A DNA stretch of 64,000 nt from Micromonospora chokoriensis (GTDB taxonomy: Bacteria > Actinomycetota > Actinomycetes > Mycobacteriales > Micromonosporaceae). Positions 24,713 to 33,558 of the stretch are shown here, one piece after another. The notes beneath the pieces were generated by a model. The model was not told where the DNA came from and ran no database searches. It saw only the letters and a list, made by a program, of their open reading frames with translations. The translations under genes and the position numbers were made by a program. The stretch covers positions 620,001 through 684,000 of the forward strand of contig NZ_JOAN01000001.1 in assembly GCF_000718555.1 (NCBI RefSeq), given 5' to 3'. The stretch's first letter is position 1, and every line of letters begins with the position of its first letter.

Positions 24713-24970
24713 GGTCGGTCGGCGGGTCACTCCCGTCGACCGGCGCCACGAACGCGGTGCGTCGTCCGCGGCGGACACGCACCGTCGGGGCCACGTCAGA
24801 CCGGTGACGGTGGCCCCACCGGCCGGGATGCGCGCAGGGGGCATGCATCCCGGCCGGTTCCGCCGTGCCCGCGCTGGCCAGCGGCCGGTGCCGGCCCCCG
24901 CGCGGCGCTGTTCACGAGCGCGTCTTAGGAGATCCACGTTCGGCCCCTAGCCGGGAAGGTCCGGCGGGGC
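24713..24970. other. Intergenic stretch with no gene recognised
   Basis: About 258 bases of GC-rich sequence. No credible start, repeat or RNA structure was found until the -10-like TAGCGT at 24971-24976 of the phoH leader ORF. Confidence 0.5.
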
Positions 24971-24982
24971 TAGCGTCTAGGC

Positions 24983-25126
24983 ATGGCACGGGGTTCTCCC
25001 GAGCCAGCCGGTCCGCCCGGATCTGCGACCTCGCGCATGGGGTTCCGCATCCGACCCCGTGTCCCCGGGCACCGGAGGAGGCGGAACACGGGTGGCGGGT
25101 GCCCATCCGTCGGAGCAGGCCTGTGA
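24983..25126 (+). CDS. 47-residue leader ORF overlapping the phoH start
   Basis: The ATG at 24983 is preceded by TAGCGT with 6-base spacing, the leaderless pattern. The frame runs 47 codons (a Pro/Gly/Arg-rich peptide with [13 protein letters not shown]) and its TGA overlaps the GTG start of phoH as GTGA. The likely role is to deliver ribosomes to phoH, possibly with attenuation at the Arg/Pro run. No homologue is recognised, so peptide function is doubtful. Confidence 0.5.
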   Translation: MARGSPEPAGPPGSATSRMGFRIRPRVPGHRRRRNTGGGCPSVGAGL

Positions 25127-26538
25127 CGACTCGCCGTACCATCGCCGGTGCCGACCAGACCCCGGCCGCGACTGCCACGACCCGCCGCGCCACCAGGAGC
25201 CGCCGTACGGCGGCCGCCGAGCCGGCCGACCCCAAGGAGCCACGACCAGCCGGCCAGGCCTTTGTCCTGGACACATCGGTGCTGCTCTCCGATCCGGCGG
25301 CGTTCCACCGGTTCGCGGAGCATGAGGTGGTGCTGCCTCTGGTGGTCATCACCGAGCTGGAAGGCAAGCGGCATCATCCGGAGCTGGGATGGTTCGCCCG
25401 GCAGTCGCTGCGGATGCTCGACGACCTGCGGGTCCGGCATGGCCGGCTCGACCGCCCGGTGCCTGCCAACGACGTCGGCGGCACGCTGCGGGTGGAGCTC
25501 AACCACACCGACGACGGCGTCCTGCCGCCCGGCTTCCGTACCGAGAGCAACGACGCCCGGATTCTCTCCGTCGCGCTCAACCTCGCTGGTGAGGGGCGGG
25601 AGGTGACCCTGGTCAGCAAGGACATGCCGCTGCGGGTCAAGGCTGCCTCGGTGGGTCTGCGCGCCGACGAGTACCGCCACGGCCAGGCCAGTGACCCGAC
25701 CTGGACCGGTATGTCGGAGATGGAGTTGAGCGAGGAGCAGATCGGCCAGCTGTACGCCGGCGAGACGCTCGACCTCGACGAGGCTGCCGGGCTGCCCTGC
25801 CACACGGGTCTGGTGCTGCACTCGGCGCGTGGCTCCGCGCTCGGTCGGGTGCTGCCGGACAAGTCGGTGCGCCTGGTCCGGGGCGACCGGGAGGCGTTCG
25901 GGCTGCACGGCCGCTCGGCCGAGCAGCGGATCGCTCTCGACCTGCTGCTGGACGAGGCGATCGGGATCGTCTCGCTGGGTGGTCGGGCCGGCACCGGTAA
26001 GTCGGCGCTGGCGCTCTGCGCCGGGTTGGAGGCGGTGATGGAGCGCCGCCGGCACAAGAAGGTGATCGTGTTCCGCCCGCTGTACGCCGTCGGTGGCCAG
26101 GAGTTGGGCTACCTGCCGGGGTCGGAGTCGGAGAAGATGTCGCCGTGGGCCCAGGCGGTCTTCGACACGCTCGGCGCGGTGGTGCACGAGAACGTGCTGG
26201 AGGAGGTCACCTCGCGGGGCATCCTGGAGGTGCTGCCGCTGACCCACATCCGGGGGCGCAGCCTGCACGACGCCTACGTGATCGTGGATGAGGCGCAGTC
26301 GCTGGAGCGCGGGGTGCTGCTGACCGTGCTGTCCCGGATCGGGCAGGGCTCCCGGGTGGTGCTCACGCACGACGTGGCCCAGCGGGACAATCTGCGGGTC
26401 GGCCGGCACGACGGAGTGACGGCGGTCATCGAAGCGCTCAAGGGCCATCCGCTCTTCGCGCACGTCACCCTCAGCCGTTCGGAGCGGTCGCCGATCGCCG
26501 CGATGGTCACGGACCTTCTGGAGGACATCCCGATCTAG
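25123..26538 (+). CDS. PIN-PhoH ATPase/ribonuclease fusion (PhoH2-like)
   Basis: 471 residues. The N-terminal 45 residues are basic and disordered. A PIN domain follows (about 48-190: [13 protein letters not shown] with acidic metal ligand, [20 protein letters not shown]). The PhoH ATPase follows with Walker [12 protein letters not shown] (about 286-296) and Walker [10 protein letters not shown] (about 386). PhoH2 proteins are described as RNA helicase/ribonucleases related to VapC toxins. The GTG start overlaps the leader ORF's TGA. A rho-independent terminator lies 8 bases after the stop, so it ends its transcription unit. Confidence 0.93.
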   Translation: MTTRRTIAGADQTPAATATTRRATRSRRTAAAEPADPKEPRPAGQAFVLDTSVLLSDPAAFHRFAEHEVVLPLVVITELEGKRHHPELGWFARQSLRMLDDLRVRHGRLDRPVPANDVGGTLRVELNHTDDGVLPPGFRTESNDARILSVALNLAGEGREVTLVSKDMPLRVKAASVGLRADEYRHGQASDPTWTGMSEMELSEEQIGQLYAGETLDLDEAAGLPCHTGLVLHSARGSALGRVLPDKSVRLVRGDREAFGLHGRSAEQRIALDLLLDEAIGIVSLGGRAGTGKSALALCAGLEAVMERRRHKKVIVFRPLYAVGGQELGYLPGSESEKMSPWAQAVFDTLGAVVHENVLEEVTSRGILEVLPLTHIRGRSLHDAYVIVDEAQSLERGVLLTVLSRIGQGSRVVLTHDVAQRDNLRVGRHDGVTAVIEALKGHPLFAHVTLSRSERSPIAAMVTDLLEDIPI

Positions 26539-26545
26539 TGGTGCT

Positions 26546-26569
26546 ATAGGGGCTTTTGTCCCTATTTTT
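26546..26569 (+). terminator. Rho-independent terminator after phoH
   Basis: ATAGGG (26546-26551) pairs with CCCTAT (26560-26565) across an 8-base loop and is followed by TTTT. It is an A/T-containing stem, unlike the other GC-rich hairpins in the window. Confidence 0.75.
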
Positions 26570-26571
26570 GA

Positions 26572-26587
26572 TGTGGCGCAGATCACA
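26572..26587 (+). promoter_or_regulatory. Crp-like palindrome upstream of the transglycosylase gene
   Basis: TGTGGCGCAGATCACA fits TGTG-N8-CACA with one full TCACA half-site. It lies 227 bases before the start codon. In Mycobacterium tuberculosis Crp activates rpfA, a muralytic factor, so control of a secreted wall hydrolase by cAMP-Crp is plausible. Confidence 0.45.
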
Positions 26588-26813
26588 AACAGTGTGGTTG
26601 GTTTCCCATCGGCCTCACTGTGCGCAATCGTGTCCCACGAGCGCCCACGCACCACAGGAATCGTTGGTGATCGAACGTCGCGAGACGGGCGGCATCGGCG
26701 AGGGTCGGTGCGTCGGCGCGACCGGCAACCGGTCGGGGCGCTCGTGGCACGGCTGACGGCCCACTGTGGCCTGCGCCGCGCCGCGTCCTTGCTCCCGACG
26801 AAGGGACCACTTC
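26588..26813 (+). other. Long leader region before the transglycosylase gene
   Basis: About 226 bases without a convincing gene. Muralytic genes of actinobacteria often carry a c-di-AMP (ydaO) riboswitch here, but I could not find its conserved GGGTAGG and CCGACAGCTAACC-type segments. Complementary GC-rich stretches (ACCGGCAACCGGT) are present, so another structured leader is possible. Confidence 0.4.
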
Positions 26814-27491
26814 GTGAGTCGGCTGTGGAGCCGGTTGGGCGCCCGTACGGCTGCTGTAGCGCTGCTTTCCGTGGGCGTTGCCGGTGGCTTCTACCTGGGC
26901 GAAGACCGGGAAACCCAGCAACAGGGCCGGACCGATCAGGTCAGCCGCGAGGTCGACCGAGCCGACCTCGCGTACCAGCGCGAGCGGCAGGCCGCCCACC
27001 AGGTGCCGTTCTCCAAGCAGCGAGCCGCCGAGTACCAGGCCAAGCTGCGTGCGGTGCAGGCCGCCAAGGAGGCCGCCGAGCGAGCCCGCCGGGCCGAGGC
27101 CGCCGCGGCATCGCGCAAGCGCGAGCGCGACGCCGCCAACGCGCCAGCCAAGCCGTACGACGGGCCCATCCCGGCGTCCTGCGCGGAGTTCAGCGGCAAC
27201 CGCAAGACCGGCTGCGCCCTGATGATCGAGGCGGGCTTCGGCATCGCCGAGTTCCCCTGCCTGGAGAAACTCTGGACCAAGGAGAGCGGCTGGAACCACA
27301 AGGCCAACAACTCCTCCTCCGGCGCGTACGGCATCCCGCAGGCGTTGCCGGGCAGCAAGATGAGCTCGGTCGCGGACGACTGGCGGACGAACCCAGCGAC
27401 CCAGATCAAGTGGGGGCTGAACTACGTCAAGGGCAGGTACGACACGCCCTGCGGCGCGTGGCGCTTCTTCCAGAACAACAACCACTACTGA
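26814..27491 (+). CDS. Secreted transglycosylase-like protein with coiled coil
   Basis: 225 residues. An N-terminal membrane/signal helix (about 11-29) is followed by a charged Ala/Arg/Glu-rich coiled coil (about 40-108) and a C-terminal domain of about 95 residues with KLWTKESGWNHKANNSSSGA, YGIPQALPGSKM and QIKWGLNYVKGRY, the goose-lysozyme/SLT-like fold seen in many actinobacterial secreted transglycosylases (Glu of ESGW as likely catalytic acid). It ends AWRFFQNNNHY. The GTG has AAGGGA upstream. It probably cleaves peptidoglycan during growth. Confidence 0.88.
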   Translation: MSRLWSRLGARTAAVALLSVGVAGGFYLGEDRETQQQGRTDQVSREVDRADLAYQRERQAAHQVPFSKQRAAEYQAKLRAVQAAKEAAERARRAEAAAASRKRERDAANAPAKPYDGPIPASCAEFSGNRKTGCALMIEAGFGIAEFPCLEKLWTKESGWNHKANNSSSGAYGIPQALPGSKMSSVADDWRTNPATQIKWGLNYVKGRYDTPCGAWRFFQNNNHY

Positions 27492-27497
27492 CGGTGT

Positions 27498-27537
27498 CGA
27501 AGGCGGGGCGGGTGGTCTTCCACCCGCCCCGCCTTCG
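27498..27537. terminator. Perfect 18-bp hairpin terminator
   Basis: CGAAGGCGGGGCGGGTGG (27498-27515) pairs completely with 27520-27537 across a TCTT loop, 7 bases after the transglycosylase stop. No T-run follows, as is common in actinomycetes. Confidence 0.8.
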
Positions 27538-27607
27538 CGCGTAACCCGGCGGTGCACGGACGGGACGTGAGTGGCGGTCGGCCGCTTTTGCTGATAGCAG
27601 TTGTGGA

Positions 27608-28261
27608 GTGACCCTGCACCCGTCAAGCGGCGACCCCTACCGGTTCGGCACCGAGGCGTTCTACGCCGCGCTCGGCCGGGCGTTCGTCGCCATGTGCGCG
27701 GTGGTCCCGTTCCTCTTCCTCATCGAGGCCGCCGACCAAGGGCTCGCGTTCGGCCTGGACGCCACCGCTGGCATCATCCCGCAACGCATCGAAGGGCTGG
27801 ACGGGGTCTTCTTCTCCCCGTTCCTGCACCACGGCTTCGACCACCTCTACAGCAACAGCATCCCGCTGATCCTGCTGGGCACCTTCGTCCTCGCCGCCGG
27901 GGCCCGCCGGTTCCTCTGGTCGACCTTGGTCATCATCCTGGTCAGCGGGCTCGGCGTGTGGTTCACCGGCTCACCCAATTCGGTGGTGGTCGGCGCCAGC
28001 GGCGTCATCTTCGGCTACCTGGGCATCCTGCTCACCCGGGGCATCGTCGAACGCAGCTGGTGGAACTTCGCGGTCTTCCTCCTCGTCGGTCTGCTCTACG
28101 GCTGGCAACTGGTCGGCATCCTCCCCACCGACGAGCGGATCTCCTGGCAGGGCCACCTGTTCGGCCTGCTCGGAGGGGTGGTGGCGGCGATCCTGTTCCG
28201 TCGTCGGCGACCGGCCATGGACGGCCCGGACTACTCGGGCTCCACTCTCAGCCTGCCCTGA
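27608..28261 (+). CDS. Rhomboid family intramembrane serine protease
   Basis: 217 residues with six membrane helices. The catalytic Ser is in GASGVIFGYLG and the catalytic His in WQGHLFGLLGGV; HHGFDHLYSNSIPL supplies the conserved His/Asn of the oxyanion region. It cleaves transmembrane substrates within the bilayer; its substrates are unknown. GTG start; TAGCAG lies about 9 bases upstream and no ribosome site is seen. It stands alone. Confidence 0.92.
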   Translation: MTLHPSSGDPYRFGTEAFYAALGRAFVAMCAVVPFLFLIEAADQGLAFGLDATAGIIPQRIEGLDGVFFSPFLHHGFDHLYSNSIPLILLGTFVLAAGARRFLWSTLVIILVSGLGVWFTGSPNSVVVGASGVIFGYLGILLTRGIVERSWWNFAVFLLVGLLYGWQLVGILPTDERISWQGHLFGLLGGVVAAILFRRRRPAMDGPDYSGSTLSLP

Positions 28262-28366
28262 GGCGATCCTCCGGCGCGCCCTGGGACATGCTTGCCCGAC
28301 CGTCGCCGCCCGCTTACGGTCGAGATCAGCAAGCGTTGATCCGTAAGCGGAAAGCGACGGTACGCC

Positions 28367-29335
28367 ATGCGCGAGGTCGATGTCGCCGTGATCGGGGCCG
28401 GTCCGGCCGGTCTCTTCGCCGCGTACTACGCCGGGTTCCGGGGGCTGTCGGTGGCGGTGATCGACGCGTTGCCCGAGCCGGGCGGCCAGGTCTCCGCCAT
28501 GTACCCGGAGAAGCTGATCCTCGACGTCGCTGGCTTCCCTGCCGTCAAGGGCCGCGACCTGGTGGCCAACCTGGTGGCCCAGGCCGCCCCGTTCAATCCG
28601 CAGTACCTGCTCAACACCCGTGCCGAGAAGCTCTCGTACGCCGACGGCCGCCCGGTGCTCGGCCTGGCCGGTGGGGAGCAGCTCGGGTGCGGGGCGATCG
28701 TGGTCACCGGCGGGCTCGGCAGCTTCAGCCCTCGGCCGCTGCCGTGCGCCGACGGCGCCCCCGGCTCGGGGATCGTCTACTTCGTGACCGCGCCGACCGA
28801 GTTGGTCGATCGGGACGTGCTGATCGTCGGTGGCGGCGACTCGGCCTTTGACTGGGCGCTGGCGCTGCAACCGCTGGCCCGTTCGGTGACCCTGGTGCAT
28901 CGCCGGGAGAAGTTCCGGGCCCACGCGTCGACGGTCGCCCGGGTGCTCTCCCTGCCGGTGCGGGTCGTGGTCAACGCCGAGGTCAGCCGGCTGATCGGCG
29001 ACGGCGCGGTGACCGCCGCCGAGGTGACCGTACGTGGCGGCGCGACCGAGACGCTGCCGGTGGACATCGTGGTGGCCGCCCTCGGCTTCACCGCCGACCT
29101 GGGCCCCCTCGCCGAGTGGGGGCTGCGGCTGGACCGCCGGCACATCCTGGTGGACAGCGCCATGGCCACCAACCTGCCCCGGGTCTTCGCGGCGGGTGAC
29201 ATCACCGAATACCCGGGCAAGGTCCGGCTGATCGCCACCGGCTTCGGTGAGGCGGCGACGGCGGTCAACAACGCCGCCGTAGCCATCGACCCGAGCGCCC
29301 ACCTCTTCCCCGGGCATTCCTCCGACGCTGGCTGA
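28367..29335 (+). CDS. Ferredoxin--NADP reductase type 2-like flavoprotein
   Basis: 322 residues. FAD motif AVIGAGPAGLFAAYYAG at the N-terminus, PEPGGQVSAMYPEK, NADPH motif VLIVGGGDSAFDWALAL, and GDITEYPGKVRLIATGFGEA at the C-terminus. It has the thioredoxin-reductase fold but lacks the CxxC active site, as in type 2 ferredoxin/flavodoxin-NADP reductases. It likely passes electrons between NADPH and ferredoxin. ATG start; no ferredoxin gene is adjacent. Confidence 0.9.
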   Translation: MREVDVAVIGAGPAGLFAAYYAGFRGLSVAVIDALPEPGGQVSAMYPEKLILDVAGFPAVKGRDLVANLVAQAAPFNPQYLLNTRAEKLSYADGRPVLGLAGGEQLGCGAIVVTGGLGSFSPRPLPCADGAPGSGIVYFVTAPTELVDRDVLIVGGGDSAFDWALALQPLARSVTLVHRREKFRAHASTVARVLSLPVRVVVNAEVSRLIGDGAVTAAEVTVRGGATETLPVDIVVAALGFTADLGPLAEWGLRLDRRHILVDSAMATNLPRVFAAGDITEYPGKVRLIATGFGEAATAVNNAAVAIDPSAHLFPGHSSDAG

Positions 29336-29377
29336 CGATCAAGCTGCCGCCGCCCTGATTGTTCGGCGGGTGAGCGG

Positions 29378-30349
29378 TCAGCGGCGGGCGGTTGGCGCGA
29401 GTGCGGCAACAAGCACGGCCACCATGGTCAGCGCCGCCCCGAGCAGGGTGTTCACGCCGGGGTGCGAGGCCGCCGTGGGCAGGACCAGGTCCAGCAGGAC
29501 GGCGCCCACGATCTGCCCGGCGATGGTGGCCAAACCGAGCAGCAGCACACCGGTGAAGCGCACGACCGCGGCGGCGATCGCGATGAACACGATGCCGATC
29601 GGGCCGCCCAGGTAGAGCCACGGCTGGGTCGGCAGGTGACCGCTGGGCAGGCCGCGTATGGCGATGTCGATCGCGAACGCGACGAGCAGGGTGACCGTGC
29701 CGACGAAGAAGTTGACCAACGTGGCGGTCAACGCGCTGTCCGCCGCCGCCCGGACCCTGCCGTTGACGGCCTGCTGCCAGGCGATGCCCACCCCGGCGAG
29801 CAGCGGCAGCAGGGCCAGCGCCAGCGTGCCCGGGTCTTCGAGTCGGTCCCCGACCGCCAGGCCGACCGCCAGCACGGTGAGCACCGCGCCGGCCAGTCGC
29901 TGTCGGGTGACCGGCTGCCGGCCGGTGGGCCCGATCCCGGCCCGGTCCACGGCGAGGCTGCTGCCGGTCTGGCCGGCGACCACCGCCACGGTGAAGACCG
30001 CCACGCCCAACGTGCCGATCGTCAGCCCCTGGGTGGCTACCAGGAACGCCCCGCACATCCCGCCCAGGCACTGCCACGGCCGCAGCGTGCCGGTGGCCAC
30101 CGCACGCCGCGTCGCGACCAGGCCGCGCCGCCCGCCGGGGGTCGCGGGCACCAGCACCAGCAGCACCAGCAGGCCGATGCCGAACGAGACCACCGCGGCG
30201 GCGAAACCGTCGCCCAGGCGTACGCCCAACTCGCCGTTGATGCGCGACTGCACCGCCACCGCGACCCCGGAGACCGACGCCAGCGCGACGCCGGTGATCC
30301 GGCGGGCGGCCGACAGGGGCTGCGGGGTCGCCGTGTCGGCGGCGGTCAC
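29378..30349 (-). CDS. DMT-superfamily transporter (DUF606/YdcZ, duplicated)
   Basis: 323 residues with about ten membrane helices in two homologous halves: [20 protein letters not shown] in the first and [20 protein letters not shown] in the second share the NG(E/R) motif of the DUF606 family. The substrate is unknown. The GTG start overlaps the glpX stop (GTGA), so it is translationally coupled to glpX. Confidence 0.87.
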   Translation of the reverse strand: MTAADTATPQPLSAARRITGVALASVSGVAVAVQSRINGELGVRLGDGFAAAVVSFGIGLLVLLVLVPATPGGRRGLVATRRAVATGTLRPWQCLGGMCGAFLVATQGLTIGTLGVAVFTVAVVAGQTGSSLAVDRAGIGPTGRQPVTRQRLAGAVLTVLAVGLAVGDRLEDPGTLALALLPLLAGVGIAWQQAVNGRVRAAADSALTATLVNFFVGTVTLLVAFAIDIAIRGLPSGHLPTQPWLYLGGPIGIVFIAIAAAVVRFTGVLLLGLATIAGQIVGAVLLDLVLPTAASHPGVNTLLGAALTMVAVLVAALAPTARR

Positions 30350-31377
30350 TCCTGCTCGGCCAGCGGACGACCATCGAAGTCGACCGCGGAGTAGAGCGCC
30401 AGCTTCTCCAGCCGGTGGTACGAGTCGATCACCCGGATGGTGCCGCTCTTCGAGCGCATCACGATCGACTGGGTGTACGCGCCGCCAGCCCGGTAACGCA
30501 CCCCGCGCAGCAGATCACCGGAGGTGACCCCGGTCGCCACGAAGAAGCAGTTGTCGCCAGTAACAAGATCATCGGTGCTCAGCACCCGGTCGAGGTCGTG
30601 CCCGGCGGCGAGCGCCTTCTCCCGCTCCTGCTCGTCACGGGGCCAGAGTTTGGCCTGCATCGCACCGCCCATGCACTTCAGCGCGCACGCGGAGATGATG
30701 CCCTCCGGGGTGCCGCCGATGCCCATCAGCACGTCGACGTCCGACTCGCCCCGGGCGGCCGCGATGGTGCCCGCGATGTCGCCGTCGGAGATGAATCGGA
30801 TGCCCGCCCCGGTCCGGCGGATCTGCGCGACCAGATCGTCGTGGCGGCTCCGGTCCAGCACGCAGACCGTCACCTCGGAGACGTCGGTGCCCTTGACCTT
30901 CGCGATCCGGCGCAGGTTCTCCGCCACGCCGGCGTTGATGTCGATCACGTCGGCGTACGCCGGCCCGACGGCGAGCTTCTCCATGTAGAACACGGCGCTG
31001 GGGTCGAACATCGCACCCCGCTCGGAGACGGCGAGCACCGCCACGGCGTTCGGCATGCCCTTGCTCATCAGGGTGGTGCCGTCGACCGGGTCGACAGCGA
31101 CGTCCACCTCCGGGCCGGTGCCGTCGCCGACGTGTTCGCCGTTGAAGAGCATCGGGGCGTTGTCCTTCTCGCCCTCGCCGATCACCACCACACCGCGCAT
31201 CTGGATCGAGTTGATCAGCTTGCGCATCGCGTCGACCGCGGCCCCGTCGCCGCCCTCCTTGTCGCCCCGACCGACCCACCGGCCGGCGGCCATCGCCGCG
31301 GCCTCGGTGACCCGGACCAGGTCGAGGGCGAGGTTTCGGTCGAGATCCTGCGGGATCCGCGTCCTGGTGTTCGTCAT
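30346..31377 (-). CDS. glpX: Class II fructose-1,6-bisphosphatase
   Basis: 343 residues. Motifs [21 protein letters not shown] (metal and phosphate binding) and [20 protein letters not shown] are diagnostic of GlpX. It hydrolyses fructose-1,6-bisphosphate in gluconeogenesis, acting in the same direction as pckG in this window. The ATG at 31375-31377 has GAGGAGGAG 8 bases upstream. The divergent DUF4245 gene is its usual neighbour in actinobacteria; the coupled DMT transporter is less usual. Confidence 0.96.
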   Translation of the reverse strand: MTNTRTRIPQDLDRNLALDLVRVTEAAAMAAGRWVGRGDKEGGDGAAVDAMRKLINSIQMRGVVVIGEGEKDNAPMLFNGEHVGDGTGPEVDVAVDPVDGTTLMSKGMPNAVAVLAVSERGAMFDPSAVFYMEKLAVGPAYADVIDINAGVAENLRRIAKVKGTDVSEVTVCVLDRSRHDDLVAQIRRTGAGIRFISDGDIAGTIAAARGESDVDVLMGIGGTPEGIISACALKCMGGAMQAKLWPRDEQEREKALAAGHDLDRVLSTDDLVTGDNCFFVATGVTSGDLLRGVRYRAGGAYTQSIVMRSKSGTIRVIDSYHRLEKLALYSAVDFDGRPLAEQE

Positions 31378-31534
31378 GACGGCTACTCCTCCTCGCGACG
31401 GTGCGGGGACGACCGGCGGTGGAGAGGCCCCACTGCCGGCTTGTCGCTGATCCTCACACGATGGCTGACCCGGCGTCGGCGCGGGGCGGTGATGGCCCGG
31501 ATACCGCCGGTCGGGCGGCTGCGAAGATGGACGG

Positions 31535-32173
31535 GTGGAACCCGCACAGCCAGCCGACCGCGTACCCGCCGACCGCACGCCGCCCGACGGTCAGCCGCCG
31601 GCCGACGTCTCCGGTGGTGAGCCTGCCGTGACCGACCCGACGGCACCGCCGCCGGTGGTGTCCGCCAAGTCCGAGCGGTCGCCGAAGGACATGGCGATCT
31701 CGCTGCTGGTGCTGCTCGTCCCGATCGCGCTGCTGCTGGCGTTCTACCGAGGCTTCCTCGGCGGCGACCAGGCCGCGACCGTCGATCCGGCTCCCGCGAT
31801 CGAGCAGGCCCGGTCGGCGAACGTCTTTCCGGTCAGCCAGCCGCAAGGGCTCGGCTCCGACTGGTCGACGGTCAGCGCCCGCTACCAGACCGTCGAGGGC
31901 GGTGCGAACCTGCGACTCGGCTACCTCACGCCTGAGGGGCGGGGCGTCCAACTCCTGCAGAGCAGCGTCCCGGCCGAGCGGCTGCTCCCCGCGGAGCTGA
32001 CCAGCGAGAGCCAGCCGCAGGGCCCCACCGAGCTGGCCGGGCGCACCTGGCAGCTCTACACGGCTCGGGGGAACCAGCAGGCGCTGGTCCTGCTGGAGCC
32101 GACCCGAACGGTGATCGTCGTCGGTGATGCCCGGGACAACGAGCTGCGCGAACTGGCCGGCTCGCTGCGCTGA
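31535..32173 (+). CDS. DUF4245 domain-containing membrane protein
   Basis: 212 residues. A disordered Pro-rich cytoplasmic segment (1-52), a membrane helix at about 53-72 ([19 protein letters not shown]), and an exported DUF4245 domain (about 85-212) with [24 protein letters not shown] and [18 protein letters not shown]. Function is unknown, but the gene is widely conserved next to glpX. GTG start preceded by AAGATG 5 bases upstream. Confidence 0.85.
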   Translation: MEPAQPADRVPADRTPPDGQPPADVSGGEPAVTDPTAPPPVVSAKSERSPKDMAISLLVLLVPIALLLAFYRGFLGGDQAATVDPAPAIEQARSANVFPVSQPQGLGSDWSTVSARYQTVEGGANLRLGYLTPEGRGVQLLQSSVPAERLLPAELTSESQPQGPTELAGRTWQLYTARGNQQALVLLEPTRTVIVVGDARDNELRELAGSLR

Positions 32174-32366
32174 CCGGGGTCCGCCGACGCCGAATCTGGG
32201 CAACCAGGCCGAAGGGTGATTGTTCCGCCCGTCGACAGGGAACAGAGAGGGGGTGATCCGGGCGCGCTGCTCGGCCCGGATCGCGCGACGCAGCCGACGG
32301 TGCTGCTGCGTCGCCGGAGTTTCCGGCGCCGTCCAGGTCGTCGGATGACCCCCTTGGGAGACACGT

Positions 32367-33212
32367 ATGACTGTTCGACGACTCGGCGCCGGCCTGGTAG
32401 CCGCCGCTCTGATCACGCCCGCACTGGCCGCCTGCGCCAACGGAACCGGCACCGCCGGATCGACGCCGTCCCCGTCGGTGACCGCGTCCGGCACGGCGAG
32501 CCCGTCCGGCGCCCCGGCGGCGGGCGACGCCAAGCAGGCACTGCTCGACTCCACCAAGGAGATCAGCAACGGGAACTTCAAGTTCACCCTGGCCGGAGCC
32601 GGCTCGACGGCCGAAGGCCAGGTGCACCAGCCGAGCCAGAGCGCGGCGATGAAGATCGCGATCGGTGGGCCCTCGTCCGACCTGGCGATGAAGCTCGACG
32701 TGATCCACTTCAAGCCGGACAGCTGGGTCAAGCTGGAGCTGACCGGCCCCACCGCCGACAGCCTGCCCGCCATCAAGCAGCTCAACCTCGGCAAGTACCA
32801 GCACCTGGACCAGGCCCGGATCAAAGGCAACCGCAACCTCGGCTTCGACTTCGAGAAGGTCGACCCGGCCGGCAGCGCGGTGCTCACCCAGGGCATCACC
32901 GAGGTCCGCAGCACCGGCACCGGCGCGTACGCCGGCACCCTCGACATCACCAAGGCCGCCGAGGCGGGCTCGCTGAACGCCGCCACGATCGCCGCGCTGG
33001 GCACCCAGGCGAAGACCGTTCCGTTCACCGCGAAGGTGGACCCGCAGGGTCGGCTCAGCGAGCTGGTGCTGCAACTGCCGGCCGCCGGGCAGACCGCCGC
33101 CCAGGAGATCCGGATGACGTACTCCGACTACGGTGCCGCCACCGCCGCGCAGAAGCCGCCGGCGGCTCAGGTCGTCGAGGCGCCGGCCGAGCTGTACAGC
33201 CTGTTCAACTGA
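32367..33212 (+). CDS. Lipoprotein of the LppX/LprAFG family
   Basis: 281 residues. Signal peptide with lipobox LAAC (lipidated Cys23). The mature protein begins with a Ser/Thr/Pro linker, then a fold matching LppX_LprAFG (KQALLDSTKEISNGNFKFTL, DVIHFKPDSWVKLEL, PFTAKVDPQGRLSELVLQLP). In mycobacteria these carry lipids or lipoglycans to the envelope surface; here the ligand is unknown. A hairpin terminator follows. Confidence 0.87.
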   Translation: MTVRRLGAGLVAAALITPALAACANGTGTAGSTPSPSVTASGTASPSGAPAAGDAKQALLDSTKEISNGNFKFTLAGAGSTAEGQVHQPSQSAAMKIAIGGPSSDLAMKLDVIHFKPDSWVKLELTGPTADSLPAIKQLNLGKYQHLDQARIKGNRNLGFDFEKVDPAGSAVLTQGITEVRSTGTGAYAGTLDITKAAEAGSLNAATIAALGTQAKTVPFTAKVDPQGRLSELVLQLPAAGQTAAQEIRMTYSDYGAATAAQKPPAAQVVEAPAELYSLFN

Positions 33213-33221
33213 CGTACGCGG

Positions 33222-33247
33222 GGTGGGGCGGCTCCGGCCGCCCCACC
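33222..33247. terminator. Bidirectional hairpin terminator
   Basis: GGTGGGGCGGC (33222-33232) and GCCGCCCCACC (33237-33247) form a perfect 11-bp stem with a TCCG tetraloop between the convergent lipoprotein and xseB genes. Confidence 0.8.
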
Positions 33248-33260
33248 GGCGTTTCCAGTC

Positions 33261-33491
33261 TCAGGACGTTGGCTCCTGCCGGGCGGCGTCGATCCGGGCC
33301 CGCGCGCCATCCAGCCAGCGTTGGCAGATCACCGCCAGCGCCTCGCCGCGCTCCCAGAGCGCCAGCGACTCCTCAAGCGACGTGCCGCCGGCTTCCAGCC
33401 GCTCCACCACCGAGGCCAGCTCGGCGCGGGCCTGCTCATAGCTGAGCCGCTCGTCCGGCCCGGCCTTCGTGTCGTCAGTCATCGCGTTCAT
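33261..33491 (-). CDS. xseB: Exodeoxyribonuclease VII small subunit
   Basis: 76 residues. The family core LSYEQARAELASVVERLEAG, SLEESLALWERGEAL and CQRWLDGARARID is a helical hairpin that coats the large subunit of exonuclease VII. Two in-frame ATGs (33491, 33482) are possible starts; neither has a strong ribosome site. It follows xseA on the same strand, separated by a small duplicated segment. Confidence 0.93.
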   Translation of the reverse strand: MNAMTDDTKAGPDERLSYEQARAELASVVERLEAGGTSLEESLALWERGEALAVICQRWLDGARARIDAARQEPTS

Positions 33492-33505
33492 CTCAGCACA
33501 CCGCT

Positions 33506-33558
33506 TCCCCAGGTCACCGCGTCGCCACTCAGCTTGTCCACCGCGTCGCCACTCAGCC
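33506..33558. repeat. Short tandem duplication over the xseA stop codon
   Basis: GTCCACCGCGTCGCCACTCAG occurs in two near-identical adjacent copies (units of 23 and 24 bases, differing by one base in length). One copy contains the xseA stop TGA; reading through would add a Ser-Gly-Asp-Ala-Val tail. It suggests a local slippage duplication that reset the xseA end. Confidence 0.6.

Noticed and set aside
26588..26813. c-di-AMP (ydaO) riboswitch before the transglycosylase gene
   Set aside because: Gene class and leader length fit, but the conserved GGGTAGG and CCGACAGCTAACC-type segments are missing.
29336..29377. Terminator between the flavoprotein and DMT transporter genes
   Set aside because: GCCGCC and GGCGGG stretches are present but do not form a convincing uninterrupted stem.
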